The notes under the pieces were generated by a model. It worked only from the letters and a program-made list of their open reading frames with translations, searched no databases and was not told the origin of the DNA. From SIG589 sp045652465 (GTDB taxonomy: Bacteria > Bacillota > Clostridia > Oscillospirales > Acutalibacteraceae), in the NCBI GenBank assembly GCA_045652465.1, contig JAZRUI010000015.1, positions 248,001 through 312,000 of the forward strand: a stretch of 64,000 nucleotides of DNA. Direction: 5' to 3'. Within the stretch, counting starts at the first letter, position 1. Each line of letters opens with the position of its first letter. Below, piece after piece: positions 27,001-33,622 of this stretch. A program made the position numbers and the translations under genes.

Positions 27001-27903
27001 GGTGTTGCTAACGCCAAAGAGGAAGAACATCTTAGCGGTGTCCTCACCTGCGGCGAAAACAGTGTCGGATTCACCGGGATTAAAGGTGAACCAGAAGTCA
27101 ATCCACTGGTTTTTACCTCCATTAACGGTAGCGTGTGTTTGTTTACGCATAATTCCGTAGGAACCGTTAACACCACCATCAACTCTCCAAGCACCTGTGT
27201 TCTGGGAGCCGTTAGGATGCCAGTGATAGGTGTAGGAGGGAACAAAGGTGCTCTTTGTCCAACCATTGGAGAAAGATTTCTCACTGTGCAAACCAACATA
27301 ACCTGTACCATCGATATTTTCCGAATAGTAGGAAAGATGGAACACATACTGGGTATTCTTCTTAACCTGGAAGGGAATGGTAAGAATATCAGCGTTGGTA
27401 TTGTTAGCAGTGCGTGTGTCAACCTTGAGAACATATCGGCCGTGATTTCCGCCGGTGATAGGATTCTCAATTACAACATTGTGACCTGCATTAGCCGAGT
27501 TCTTTTCAGCGTTGAAGAAGGACTCGCCGGCAGTAGTACCGGATTCGAAGTCGCCGTCCTCAACCATGTTGTTGATTTCGAACTTAGCCTTAAGGGTTCT
27601 GTCACCCTTAACGATGAAGGTGTAAGTAAGGTCAGAAGAAACCTTCTCGCTGCCTTCATACCAGCCTAAGAAGCCATTACCGTAGTAGGGCTCGGCTGAA
27701 ACGGTAACGCTATCATCGTAGGCAACCGTTTGGTCAGCCTCGGTGGTGATAACGCCGCCGTAGAGTCCGTTTTGAGCCTCAACCGAGGTCGAAACGGTGT
27801 GATTTTCGCCCTGCGCAGCATAAGCGGTTATTCCTGTGAACAAGAACGAAACACAAGAAAGAACCATAAGCAGCGAGAGGGCGATGCTCAAACTCTTTTT
27901 CAA
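21076..27903 (-). CDS. Giant cell-surface protein with InlB-type repeats and carbohydrate-binding-like modules
   Basis: A 2275-residue secreted, anchored protein. The TTG start at 27903 follows AAAGGAGTG and gives a signal peptide (KKSLSIALSLLMVLSCVSF.., cleavage near TAYA-AQG). A longer reading from 27984 adds non-signal residues. The body has about seven InlB B-like repeats with F-GWY cores (FLGWYEGSEK, FDGWYKDGVK, FMGWYDYTDP), and about eight CBM4/9-like beta-sandwich modules that open DGDFE-like near residues 116, 483, 880, 1110, 1372, 1557, 1705 and 1915 and close with a [VLF]DN/DD strand (VDNVSI, FDNMSF, LDNLTI). A carboxypeptidase-regulatory-like domain is near 2060-2230, and a C-terminal membrane helix ends in RKKGVSM without an LPXTG motif. 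It probably binds glycans. It is in one operon with the GH-A protein. Confidence 0.85.
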   Translation of the reverse strand: MKKSLSIALSLLMVLSCVSFLFTGITAYAAQGENHTVSTSVEAQNGLYGGVITTEADQTVAYDDSVTVSAEPYYGNGFLGWYEGSEKVSSDLTYTFIVKGDRTLKAKFEINNMVEDGDFESGTTAGESFFNAEKNSANAGHNVVIENPITGGNHGRYVLKVDTRTANNTNADILTIPFQVKKNTQYVFHLSYYSENIDGTGYVGLHSEKSFSNGWTKSTFVPSYTYHWHPNGSQNTGAWRVDGGVNGSYGIMRKQTHATVNGGKNQWIDFWFTFNPGESDTVFAAGEDTAKMFFLFGVSNTTVNTFYVDNVSITEAKEAPNNAITATATGDGTVTAQDPVLDSVFYANLNGDKSGSATPIVENSTRYSNVLNNTYTAKAATGSSFLGWYDADGNLVSTATTYTFSKNGNYTARFGSGVGNSDGGAVIDNGNNTYTAKAFYGNTFLGWFENEAATTPFSTDDTFDASTGAPAYAKFTAMNQIYDGDFETGAADTADVYNNMPHYGGVTPPTYSVINNPIKKSDESFGDKVLSVLPTQVTTGKPANDKIKNLFNYPVNVEPGKTYIWRFAYTFLANYDSNVHYLNLSIDKGDGLAKPDWDGGLFENYSIHSQTYSYVNDHENDLLDNIWEYEWAWGTGKDKNYTGNKLASGANEWVDNYVIFTAPENVTRVFLTLGTVQSIVCPVLFDNMSFTEVADGNTVTSVTADENGSVLAGLDTAMPAFKATKARGTKPVFTDSIDVTKPLFSSMYLNHYAQADAGYFFDGWYKDGVKISSDKKLTVLSTTGDEYVAKFVYDPNRYYASAEVEADGGAYGGFIDGAKLYNELTSGSIATFKVVTYDGNKFLGWYDGDKLVSEEETLDYVVVKNSELVAKFECNNLVPDAGYENTDASTVVLGAGKEWTSTASDAYGNIVNIAAKDGVNSVNISSAGAEIKHAAVAVEAGKTYHLAFNWMLSRAGADFAIEYIKVFAANGTELATTSAALASSENWQKFFVNFNTGSATSVYFVIKYKGAGSSLYLDNLTILNTEDAPFTIKAEMEMDTIYPGYITSDKIQSANYGEDVTVSVKGYTANFFLGWYIDGVEVSKTETYTFKANQFATLTAKFEINNIIPDSGFENSQAGLSLSDADLWWVNETNKNLFGFDIWYAEAPFQGNNGFNNPGTKFTVNAHDGNKLMRAEHRNNSLGTTFTGLKENTNYVFSFYWQIQNIAPTAYLSTTKLVGTQTKEELGAGRGIGIGATSAEGYQKVMIPFFTGQNTSVDLTISYTAGSGNCYFDDFTLYESDYITLIEGEGGSIDTTFNGGVSGPALRGEEITLKAVADAGYEFMGWYDYTDPTIIFGTNTTYTFKANGAVSIAAFFRPIGDTDYDPFNYFIDGDFENNSMSAPIFDTTATWVSYGVIPSFGDILPYSGDNFLRLSSPSQATSFHITNLEPYTTYTVSLAYNVPTGVNFESVSVFARHKEWERVEEKDPAGVFKPNKMRTASTSDRVSPACLGYISIGERGTEGEWRTLEFTFTTKNRTEAYFKPGYGRPSNAFSNDLFLDNIQIKKTSSGYSDRLADGDFETTSADGWQGALTTATDGSNKVATLQNGANIFQNVILKRYTDYTVSFKARSATGGSLTYGMTRGGRDLFKADGTIDAFTNTTWGEAQLTADWKEYSFDITTPDLLHYALHFIGNDSAVEIDDVKIEKATSVKEFDKVTFEAIEGNYITNASIQDAGATYNNGSGMWQAKYALNNKVYSLYTAAAEGDAMVHSGLGSLIMKGFTEQEAASTFTEDELNYYKATGAPLVQNFADWNMQPGKTYEISYWVKAEKAGTKFTSMIVETDAKWYLDDICHDEITVGTEWQKVTQKFVVGESVNTSGGAIRFCVNRINPNNDSDIYFDDIVINQTASTVLNTNETNLYTQDISQNYLENYSFEKAEGKLGAFSKAASDAVYGSKIGSFKAGDKVVIPVNTRTDYKQTFSETYTLAASIRGNASAQGGIYVTIDAAGNDVLASFETDEAVVISPNTNGAWKRSGFTFADERFTTLYLVIECTAGAFDVDYLEFFNSDYGYKNVQYDEEEITFDPNGDKVIDANAGAKGNYIAGTITGLPSGSKLVLKGAKNYSAEIADDGSYEINDIANGTYNMYVAASDAEFMTLWGDITFEDTVLSGLACERLNGNAINVTGMGVRNGIVKIVDYIDDGAYEWAYLTAINEVGEYSAYILDCNWYIEGTTNESEALGTVTIEQFKSGAATLEVAAVETDMNGTNATPIVCIAIMMVAAAALVLTRKKGVSM

Positions 27904-28012
27904 TTTGCAACACTCCTTTATTAGGGGATTAAAGAGCAGCACAGCGGTTGCAGTGCTGAAAATAACACGGTCACGAATGAGCATATTCCGCCACTGTTTT
28001 ATTCTATAATAT

Positions 28013-28041
28013 ATTATATATATATAAGGCTATAAAGTCAA
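28013..28041 (-). promoter_or_regulatory. Promoter of the giant surface protein/glycosidase operon
   Basis: On the minus strand, TTGACT (28036-28041) and TATAAT (28013-28018) are 17 bases apart, giving a leader of about 100 bases. The core TTGACTTTATAGC closely matches the promoter of the 999-residue protein gene. Confidence 0.85.
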
Positions 28042-28394
28042 ACATTTTATTGTGAATTTTCACATATTTAGAGCGAAAAAATCATATTAATACCAACAAT
28101 TTGCACGGCAAAAGTAAAAATTTAGAAGCGCCTTTTGCGCTCGCCGAATATGCGCAATATTTCGAAAATTTTATGCCGAAAAATCGTTTTTTCGACCGCC
28201 GCATCTTTTTGAGATGAAAACTTAAAAAAGCTTTAAAAACTAAAATTTCGCAATGCTTTTCGGTTGCAAATTTTTTTCATAAATTTTGCAAAAATTTCCT
28301 CTCGCATCATCTTTTTTCAAAAATTTCCTCCCGCCGCGCCCTCTTTCAAAAAAACTTTACGCCAGCCCCTTTTCAATCTTCAGCCATAACCCGC

Positions 28395-28430
28395 AAAAAA
28401 CGCCCCGCCTGCATAACCGCAGGAGGGGCG
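28395..28430 (-). terminator. Second, backup terminator of the 999-residue protein/peptide operon
   Basis: On the minus strand the hairpin CGCCCCTCCTGC...GCAGGCGGGGCG (28401-28430) is followed by T6. It lies about 65 bases beyond the first terminator. Confidence 0.7.
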
Positions 28431-28485
28431 CTTAAAGCGAAACTTTTTTATATTTCTTTGCCGCATCTAACATCTTCGTTTTAGC

Positions 28486-28521
28486 TAAAAAAAGCACCCT
28501 CACGGTTTCCCGTGGGGGTGC
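28486..28521 (-). terminator. Terminator after the 42-residue peptide gene
   Basis: On the minus strand the arms GCACCCCCACGG and CCGTGAGGGTGC with a GAAA loop are followed by T7. It lies 15 bases after the peptide stop, which supports the peptide being the last gene of its operon. Confidence 0.9.
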
Positions 28522-28535
28522 CATTTTTAATTCAC

Positions 28536-28664
28536 TTAGATTTCGTCGCCGTCTTCGTCGCCAACGCCGGGGTCAGTGATGTCGCCCTGGCTGGGAGCGC
28601 AGATGTCGGTTACCAACTTAATCTCAAGAATCTCAGCTTCAGGAGCATTGTATAAACTTCTCAT
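28536..28664 (-). CDS. 42-residue acidic peptide of unknown function
   Basis: A small gene not obvious from length alone: 42 residues, starting MRSLYNAPEAEILEIKLVTD, then ICAPSQGDITDP and an acidic tail GDEDGDEI. It has an optimal RBS (AAGGAGG, 9 bases before the ATG), starts 19 bases after the stop of the 999-residue protein gene, and is followed at once by a strong terminator. Short peptides of the form Y-x-x-P-E-x-E-[IL]-hydrophobic then D-I/V-I/C are common in Oscillospirales, but no function is known to me. There is no signal peptide. One Cys (residue 22) lies at the junction between the helical N-terminal half and the acidic half. It could be a modified-peptide precursor, a regulator or an accessory of the surface protein; all of these are inference. 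Confidence 0.75.
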   Translation of the reverse strand: MRSLYNAPEAEILEIKLVTDICAPSQGDITDPGVGDEDGDEI

Positions 28665-28683
28665 CGTAGCAATCCTCCTTTAA

Positions 28684-31683
28684 TTATTGTAATTCGCTTG
28701 CAGCAACAACGAATGCCCAAACCTGGTCAATGTTGCAGTTCCAAAGAGCCTTGCCCTCAACGGGGTCAATCATGGTCTCTGCAAGAGCAGCAGCATCAGC
28801 ATCGCCTTCGATGTAGGCCTTAGCAGCAAGACGCTTAATCTGAGTAAGCGAGCGGCTGTAAACGCCGTTGTCGATAGCCTTGTCAGCATCGGTGTTGTTG
28901 GTGCCGAGGATAATGTTAAGACCATTACCATAGTTATCGCAAAGCTCGATATCGGTACGAGCAAGAACGCGAGCGGTGGGAGTAACAGCATCGAAGCCCT
29001 CATAAGTGGTGTAGATGCGGCCATTCTTCATAACATCGCCATCAGCATTCTGAATAACGAAGTTAGATTCTTCATCAGCGCGCATAGAAGCGAATCCGGA
29101 TTCCTTCATTTGGAAATCGAAGTCATAAGCGCGGTCGGTGTAAACATTGTCGATGTAGTACTTTGCAATCATGTGAGTGGTTACGCGGTTCATCGAAACA
29201 TAAGCAGGAAGGTCAACGCTGGTTACATAGTGAACGGTGCTGCCGTCAACATCAATCATAGCGCCTTCCATAGTGGGTGCGAGGTCAGCAGTGTTAATGA
29301 AGCTGAAGTTGTCGAGTGCGAACTCGCCGCCGTTGCGGAGACCAACCTGAATGTAAACGGTGGAGTCAGCAGTGAGAGCGGTAGCATCGATTACCCAGTA
29401 GAGGTCAACATAGCTGTCGTTTATCTCGTTCCAGTTGCAGTAAAGAGAACCGTCGGTGCTGAAGGAGTTATAAACGCTGCCATAGCCGTTGCGTCCGGTT
29501 ACCTTATAGGTAAGACCTTCGGGAGCATCAGACCAACTGGTGGGTATAGTGCCAAGGCGTGCATCGAAACGGGAAGAGGTTGCGAGAGCCTCATCGTTAA
29601 CGGTTTCGGGGAGCGAAAGAACGCGGAACTTAGCATGTGCAAGATACTTGTTGCCGGTTGCAACCTCAACAGCGAAGCCAACATCAACATGGCCGGCATC
29701 GGGGTTAGCAGTAATCTTTAAGAACTTGTCGCCCATGTTGGCTTCATAGCCGGTGAGAGCCTTGTCAGCATCGGTGTAGGGACCGAAGTCAGCCGAAGCG
29801 CCCTTGTCAAGGTCAACGATTTGAGCTGCGAGCATAGAGTTATCCTCGAAACCGCCGTTGTCGCCAAGGTCGAGCTTCTCGAACTCGAAGTTAGCGGTAA
29901 GCTCAGCAGCATCAAAGGTGCTGTAGGGGTTAGCGGTAGAAACAACATTGCCATCAGCATCGGTCCAATTGGTGAACTTATATCCGTTAGCGTTTTCAAC
30001 AGCAGTATAGATAACGGGGAGAGTTGCGGTAGAAGCAGTTCTGTTAATATAAGCGTTACCGATATCGCCGCTCTCGTAATGAACGATATTCTCTTCAACA
30101 ACCTCGGAAATAACAAGGTTATCAAGGTCTATGGTTGTAGTTCCTGCACCGTTGGCTCCGAACATAAAACCATACTCGGTAGCCTCAGTAAAGGTAGTGC
30201 CGTTGGCAAGAGTCATCGAAGAAGTATCGAATATGAAGGACTGATGAACCCATTCAACGCCGTCTTCACGGGTGAAGTTTCCAAGATACGAGGTGCTGCC
30301 TGTAACAGGTGTTAAGTCAGTACCACTACTGGGGAGAAGGTCAATATTGCTGTTTTGAGTGTAAACCAATGCGCTACCACCCGTATATAGTTTGGTGGAT
30401 GCGAACAACGGATCAGACCAAGTGTATGCATAGTTGCCGTTGTGCTTCAGCATAATGGTTCTGAAAGCAATACCGTCAGCGTTGGCGGGGTTGCCCTCAG
30501 CATCAAGAGAAGCGCGGATATCATAAGAAAGAACATACTTGGTGTTCGGCTGCAGAGTGAAGAGGAACTGCCAAGCATAGAGGTCAGCGCCGGTAGTAGT
30601 AGCGTTAAGCTGGAGATACTTATTACCGTTAGCCTCTTCCTTTATAACGGAAGAATAGGCTGACTTATTCGAATGCATATCGATTGTATTGTCGCTTTCG
30701 AAGTCACCGTTGGCAATCTGGTTGTAAACATTGAACTTAGCAACGATATCGTCAGTAACAACGCCAACATAATTAGCATTGGTCGAAACGAGGGTCTCGC
30801 CCTGATACCAACCTGCGAACGAGTTGCCGTAGAAGGGGGTAGCAACTAATGTATTCTTGCAGCCTGCATAAGCAACATCGGTGTTAACCGAGCCGCCTGC
30901 CTCAGCAGTAACGGTACCTGCAATTTCATACATAGAAACATTGTCAACCATACCGCTATAGCTGCCGCCCCAAGTGTAGTTGTGGAAAACGAGACGAGCA
31001 TGATACTTGCCATCTTCTTCTGCGGTAAGGTTGTTAGCTGCGATGAAATCGTCAGCAGCAAAAGTGAAACTCTTGGTAACAAAGTCACCTGCGCCGCAGT
31101 AGCCGGTGTCGTCTATTATTTCAAAGGTCATCTTGTTGATTGCGCACCAATCACCCTCGGTGGTGAGGCGAGTGGTAGCTTCAAGACCCTTGCCGGCATC
31201 GAGATACATATGTATACCCCATGCCTTTTGTGCAGTGCTATCAGTAGTAGAGGGACGATAGCCGGTTGTAGCAGAAACAGTATAGGTCTTGCCTGCTTCA
31301 ATCTTGATTTCCTGATACATTGCCTGACCCTGGTTGATAGTTGCAGCTATGTGGTCGTAATTGGTAAGGTAACCTTTAGGCGAAAGAGTGGAGGGATAAA
31401 CGGTTTTAACATTACCGCTGGCGGTGTGTGCGCGCCAACCAACGGGAGCGTCCTTCCAGAACTCGCCGGAATAACTGCTGGCGTCTTGGTCTTCCTGGGT
31501 GTATTTGGTTTTATCCTTAACACCGTCGCCATCAGTGTCGATACCTTCGAAGTCGCCGTTAACGATGAGGTTAACAGGAGCATCGGGTATCTCGTCGTTT
31601 GCTACTGCCGGAAGTATCATCAGAACGGAAAACGCGCTGAGGATGAGCATAACCGACAAAGCAATGCTGAGAACTTTTTTCAT
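28684..31683 (-). CDS. Secreted multi-module protein with CBM-like and InlB-type domains
   Basis: A 999-residue extracellular protein, paralogous in design to the 2275-residue neighbour. The signal peptide is MKKVLSIALSVMLILSAFSV with cleavage near LPAVA-NDE. Three CBM4/9-like modules open with IVNGDFEGIDTDGDGVKD (about residue 40, with a possible Ca-binding DTDGDGVKD loop), ANGDFESDN (about 325) and GDNGGFEDNSM (about 600). Two InlB-like repeats sit between them (FAGWYQGETLVS, FTNWTDADGNVVS). The last 200 residues are an unassigned domain with VTSVDLPAYVSMNRVTTHMI. There is no membrane anchor, dockerin or LPXTG, so it is probably released or held by glycan binding. It is co-transcribed with the 42-residue peptide. 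Confidence 0.82.
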   Translation of the reverse strand: MKKVLSIALSVMLILSAFSVLMILPAVANDEIPDAPVNLIVNGDFEGIDTDGDGVKDKTKYTQEDQDASSYSGEFWKDAPVGWRAHTASGNVKTVYPSTLSPKGYLTNYDHIAATINQGQAMYQEIKIEAGKTYTVSATTGYRPSTTDSTAQKAWGIHMYLDAGKGLEATTRLTTEGDWCAINKMTFEIIDDTGYCGAGDFVTKSFTFAADDFIAANNLTAEEDGKYHARLVFHNYTWGGSYSGMVDNVSMYEIAGTVTAEAGGSVNTDVAYAGCKNTLVATPFYGNSFAGWYQGETLVSTNANYVGVVTDDIVAKFNVYNQIANGDFESDNTIDMHSNKSAYSSVIKEEANGNKYLQLNATTTGADLYAWQFLFTLQPNTKYVLSYDIRASLDAEGNPANADGIAFRTIMLKHNGNYAYTWSDPLFASTKLYTGGSALVYTQNSNIDLLPSSGTDLTPVTGSTSYLGNFTREDGVEWVHQSFIFDTSSMTLANGTTFTEATEYGFMFGANGAGTTTIDLDNLVISEVVEENIVHYESGDIGNAYINRTASTATLPVIYTAVENANGYKFTNWTDADGNVVSTANPYSTFDAAELTANFEFEKLDLGDNGGFEDNSMLAAQIVDLDKGASADFGPYTDADKALTGYEANMGDKFLKITANPDAGHVDVGFAVEVATGNKYLAHAKFRVLSLPETVNDEALATSSRFDARLGTIPTSWSDAPEGLTYKVTGRNGYGSVYNSFSTDGSLYCNWNEINDSYVDLYWVIDATALTADSTVYIQVGLRNGGEFALDNFSFINTADLAPTMEGAMIDVDGSTVHYVTSVDLPAYVSMNRVTTHMIAKYYIDNVYTDRAYDFDFQMKESGFASMRADEESNFVIQNADGDVMKNGRIYTTYEGFDAVTPTARVLARTDIELCDNYGNGLNIILGTNNTDADKAIDNGVYSRSLTQIKRLAAKAYIEGDADAAALAETMIDPVEGKALWNCNIDQVWAFVVAASELQ

Positions 31684-31758
31684 AAAAACACCTCTTTAAT
31701 TTTCTCCGCACGGAGGGGTACTATGGGTATACTCCGAGCAGGATATGTTTACACACTA

Positions 31759-31788
31759 ATGATACTACAAATACGCTATAAAAGTCAA
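31759..31788 (-). promoter_or_regulatory. Promoter of the 999-residue protein/peptide operon
   Basis: On the minus strand, TTGACT (31783-31788) and TATCAT (31759-31764) are 18 bases apart. The bases around the -35 (ATAAAAT..TTGACTTT-ATAGC) match those of the giant surface protein promoter at 28013-28041. Confidence 0.7.
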
Positions 31789-32042
31789 GAAATTTTATAA
31801 ATTTTTTACAACATTTTCTACCCCCCAATATGTTAAAAATGTGAAAGCCTTGAAAAACCGCTATTTCAAGCCTTTTTTGCGTGGTTTACATAATATGAAA
31901 CCCGCCCAAACAACCGCGATATATATGTATATACATATAATATATATGCTCGCCGCTATAGGCTATTCCAAAAATGAGCCCCAAAATGCAAAAAAACGGC
32001 CATCCCGCCCGCGCTTTTTCCGCCGCGTTTTTGCCGCAGCCT

Positions 32043-32075
32043 AAAAAAAGCCTCCCATCTTTCGATGGAAGGCTT
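32043..32075 (-). terminator. Terminator of the G5/3D protein gene
   Basis: On the minus strand, AAGCCTTCCATC and GATGGGAGGCTT (one mismatch) enclose a GAAA loop and are followed by T7, just after the stop codon. Confidence 0.88.
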
Positions 32076-32080
32076 TTCGC

Positions 32081-33214
32081 TTACTCTAAAATATAAATTT
32101 CAACATTTCTTCTGCCGAAATTCAGGCAGGCAGTATTGGTCGGGAATGCAAGGTCAACATTTGTCGGCTTCTTGCGAATAAATCCGCCCGTATCCGCGGC
32201 AACGGCATAGCCGTAAACATACTTACCGTCGCTGGATTTGATATACATCTTTGTACCGTAGGGGATATAGTTGGGATTAACCGCAATATATCCGGGCTGC
32301 GATTTAACGCCGGTGGCACAGGTGCCCTTGGCGAGATATGCTGTAGCCTGAACGGTCAAGCGTTTAGAGTAGTTAACGGGATTTCCGTTAGAATCAAGCT
32401 CGATAGGCTTGGAAGGCTTAAGCGTTGAAACGCTCGAAACCTTGTCGCTTGTGGTAACTGCATTGTTTTGAGGCTTTTGCTGCGGCTTTGTTCCTGTTGC
32501 AACATTGTCCTTAACAGGATTTTTAACCTTTTTGGTGCCGATGGTAATAACCTTATCAACGGCAGGGGTTAAAACAACCTCGGATAAAACCTCTTCATCA
32601 GTAACAACACCGTTAACAATGGTCTTTTTGCAGGTAATCTGCTTTTTGCCCTCAACTCCGCCTGTTTCAATGCGGCGTCCCTCGGGAAGATTCTTGTCCT
32701 TAACGGTTTTTGCCTGATAGTAAATACGCTTTGTATAGGTTTCGGTAATATAATCGATGTCGATAACATCGATGTATGTGGTTGCGCTAATCTCGGTGTC
32801 GAGGTCATAGTTAACGATGTCGTTTTCGCTAACCATAATGTTGGCCATGTCTAAAAGCTCGCCAACAGTTGCGCCTGTTGTTGTAACCGTAGAGGTGTTG
32901 TTGCCGAGGGTGATATAAACAGGGAAGGAATACCTAACCGAAATATCAACCTTACCTAATCGGTGGTCCGCGGTAACAAGGTCATCCTCGTCATACGGTA
33001 TATCTGCCAACTTTAAAATACTGTCCGTGTCGGAGAGCATGGTCTTAAGAGTAACAACCTGCTGTCCGTTGGTGCTGACTGAAACGGTGTTAATCGAAAA
33101 GCCAAGCGAAACAAACAGTATCACCGATGCGAGCGATAGGGCAATCAAGCAGCGGGTTCTCGCCGAAAGCCTAGCCGTCGCATCCGCGAAGCGGGACTTT
33201 AAGTTTTTAATCAT
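32081..33214 (-). CDS. YabE-like cell wall protein with DUF348, G5 and 3D domains
   Basis: A 377-residue envelope protein. An N-terminal membrane segment or signal (residues 23-43, CLIALSLASVILFVSLGFSI) is followed by two DUF348 ubiquitin-like modules (around VVTLKTMLSDTDSIL and VYITLGNNTSTVTTTGATVG), a G5 domain (about 170-235, containing ETGGVEGKKQITCKKTIVNG), a Lys/Pro/Gln linker, and a C-terminal 3D domain with the catalytic-type pattern VQATAYLAKG, YGTKMYI and AADTGGFI. The architecture matches YabE-type stationary-phase muralytic proteins. It has its own promoter and terminator. The substrate is presumed to be peptidoglycan. Confidence 0.87.
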   Translation of the reverse strand: MIKNLKSRFADATARLSARTRCLIALSLASVILFVSLGFSINTVSVSTNGQQVVTLKTMLSDTDSILKLADIPYDEDDLVTADHRLGKVDISVRYSFPVYITLGNNTSTVTTTGATVGELLDMANIMVSENDIVNYDLDTEISATTYIDVIDIDYITETYTKRIYYQAKTVKDKNLPEGRRIETGGVEGKKQITCKKTIVNGVVTDEEVLSEVVLTPAVDKVITIGTKKVKNPVKDNVATGTKPQQKPQNNAVTTSDKVSSVSTLKPSKPIELDSNGNPVNYSKRLTVQATAYLAKGTCATGVKSQPGYIAVNPNYIPYGTKMYIKSSDGKYVYGYAVAADTGGFIRKKPTNVDLAFPTNTACLNFGRRNVEIYILE

Positions 33215-33302
33215 TGAATTTCCCCTTTATTTTTTTAAATAGGTAGCGCATACGCGCGCACTGCGCAGGGCGCAGTTTTCGGTTTAAAACAATGCACATG
33301 GG

Positions 33303-33331
33303 ATTATATAGGTAGTTTTCGTTTTTGTCAA
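33303..33331 (-). promoter_or_regulatory. Consensus promoter of the G5/3D gene
   Basis: On the minus strand, TTGACA (33326-33331) and TATAAT (33303-33308) are separated by 17 bases: a perfect sigma-A consensus. The leader is about 80 bases and carries GC-rich inverted repeats (CTGCGC/GCGCAG near 33262-33276). Confidence 0.9.
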
Positions 33332-33436
33332 ACTAAAAACGCCCCCTCGCTTTGTGAAAGTTGCACAAAAAAGCTTTGCTGCGCAAAATGGTTACAAAAT
33401 TGTAACATATCAAATAGGCGTAAATTTTGTCATATT

Positions 33437-33480
33437 TTGACATTTCGGTTATGCAAAATGTAGATTTTAGAACCGAAATG
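33437..33480 (+). promoter_or_regulatory. Possible promoter and operator upstream of the DD-carboxypeptidase gene
   Basis: TTGACA (33437-33442) and TAGATT (33461-33466) with an 18-base spacer form a plausible promoter. The perfect 10-bp inverted repeat CATTTCGGTT (33441-33450) and AACCGAAATG (33471-33480) begins in the -35 and ends near the predicted start point, as an operator would. It lies about 140 bases before the coding start. Confidence 0.4.
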
Positions 33481-33622
33481 TTAATAACAGCCCATTTTTA
33501 GCGGGTTTCACAGGGTTAGTATATGCAAAAAAAGGCAAAAATAGTATCGTAAAAAACCTAAATTTTGCATTAAAAAATTCCCCGCGGCATAGTTATTAAA
33601 TAAAGAAAACGGGGGTGCCTGT

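Larger units (their letters stand above)
27904..28535. other. Gene-free stretch between the two surface-protein units
   Basis: It contains the promoter and about 100-base leader of the giant protein gene (27904-28041), two minus-strand terminators (28395-28521), and about 350 bases of AT-rich sequence without a credible ORF. A near-identical 17-mer, CAAAAATTTCCTC[TC]CGC, occurs at 28289-28305 and 28318-28334. The leader carries a 6-bp inverted repeat, CAGCAC and GTGCTG. Nothing else was recognised. Confidence 0.6.
31684..32080. other. Gene-free stretch between the surface locus and the G5/3D gene
   Basis: It contains the promoter and leader of the 999-residue protein gene, an AT-only perfect 18-bp palindrome TATATGTATATACATATA at 31922-31939, a short CTTGAAA/TTTCAAG hairpin near 31846-31870 followed by T6, and the minus-strand terminator at 32043-32075. 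No credible ORF was seen. Confidence 0.55.
33215..33622. other. Divergent regulatory region between the G5/3D and DD-carboxypeptidase genes
   Basis: A 408-base gene-free region. It holds the minus-strand consensus promoter (33303-33331), a perfect inverted repeat GTTACAA-AA-TTGTAAC (33391-33406), a possible plus-strand promoter overlapped by a 10-bp inverted repeat (33437-33480), and further AT-rich sequence up to the RBS at 33611. No ORF was seen. Confidence 0.6.

Noticed and set aside
27904..27984. ATG start giving a 2302-residue surface protein
   Set aside because: The extra 27 residues are not signal-like and cross the leader and RBS; the TTG at 27903 begins a normal signal peptide after AAAGGAGTG.
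31841..32044. 67-residue ORF in the gene-free stretch
   Set aside because: No RBS, low-complexity translation and an internal palindrome; probably chance.
33215..33302. c-di-AMP (ydaO) riboswitch ahead of the G5/3D gene
   Set aside because: The leader from the consensus promoter is only about 80 bases, too short for that riboswitch, and its motifs were not seen.
33560..33600. Sigma-F/G promoter before the DD-carboxypeptidase gene
   Set aside because: GCATTA followed by CGGCATAGTTA is only loosely like the consensus and the spacing is off; not supported enough to report as a feature.
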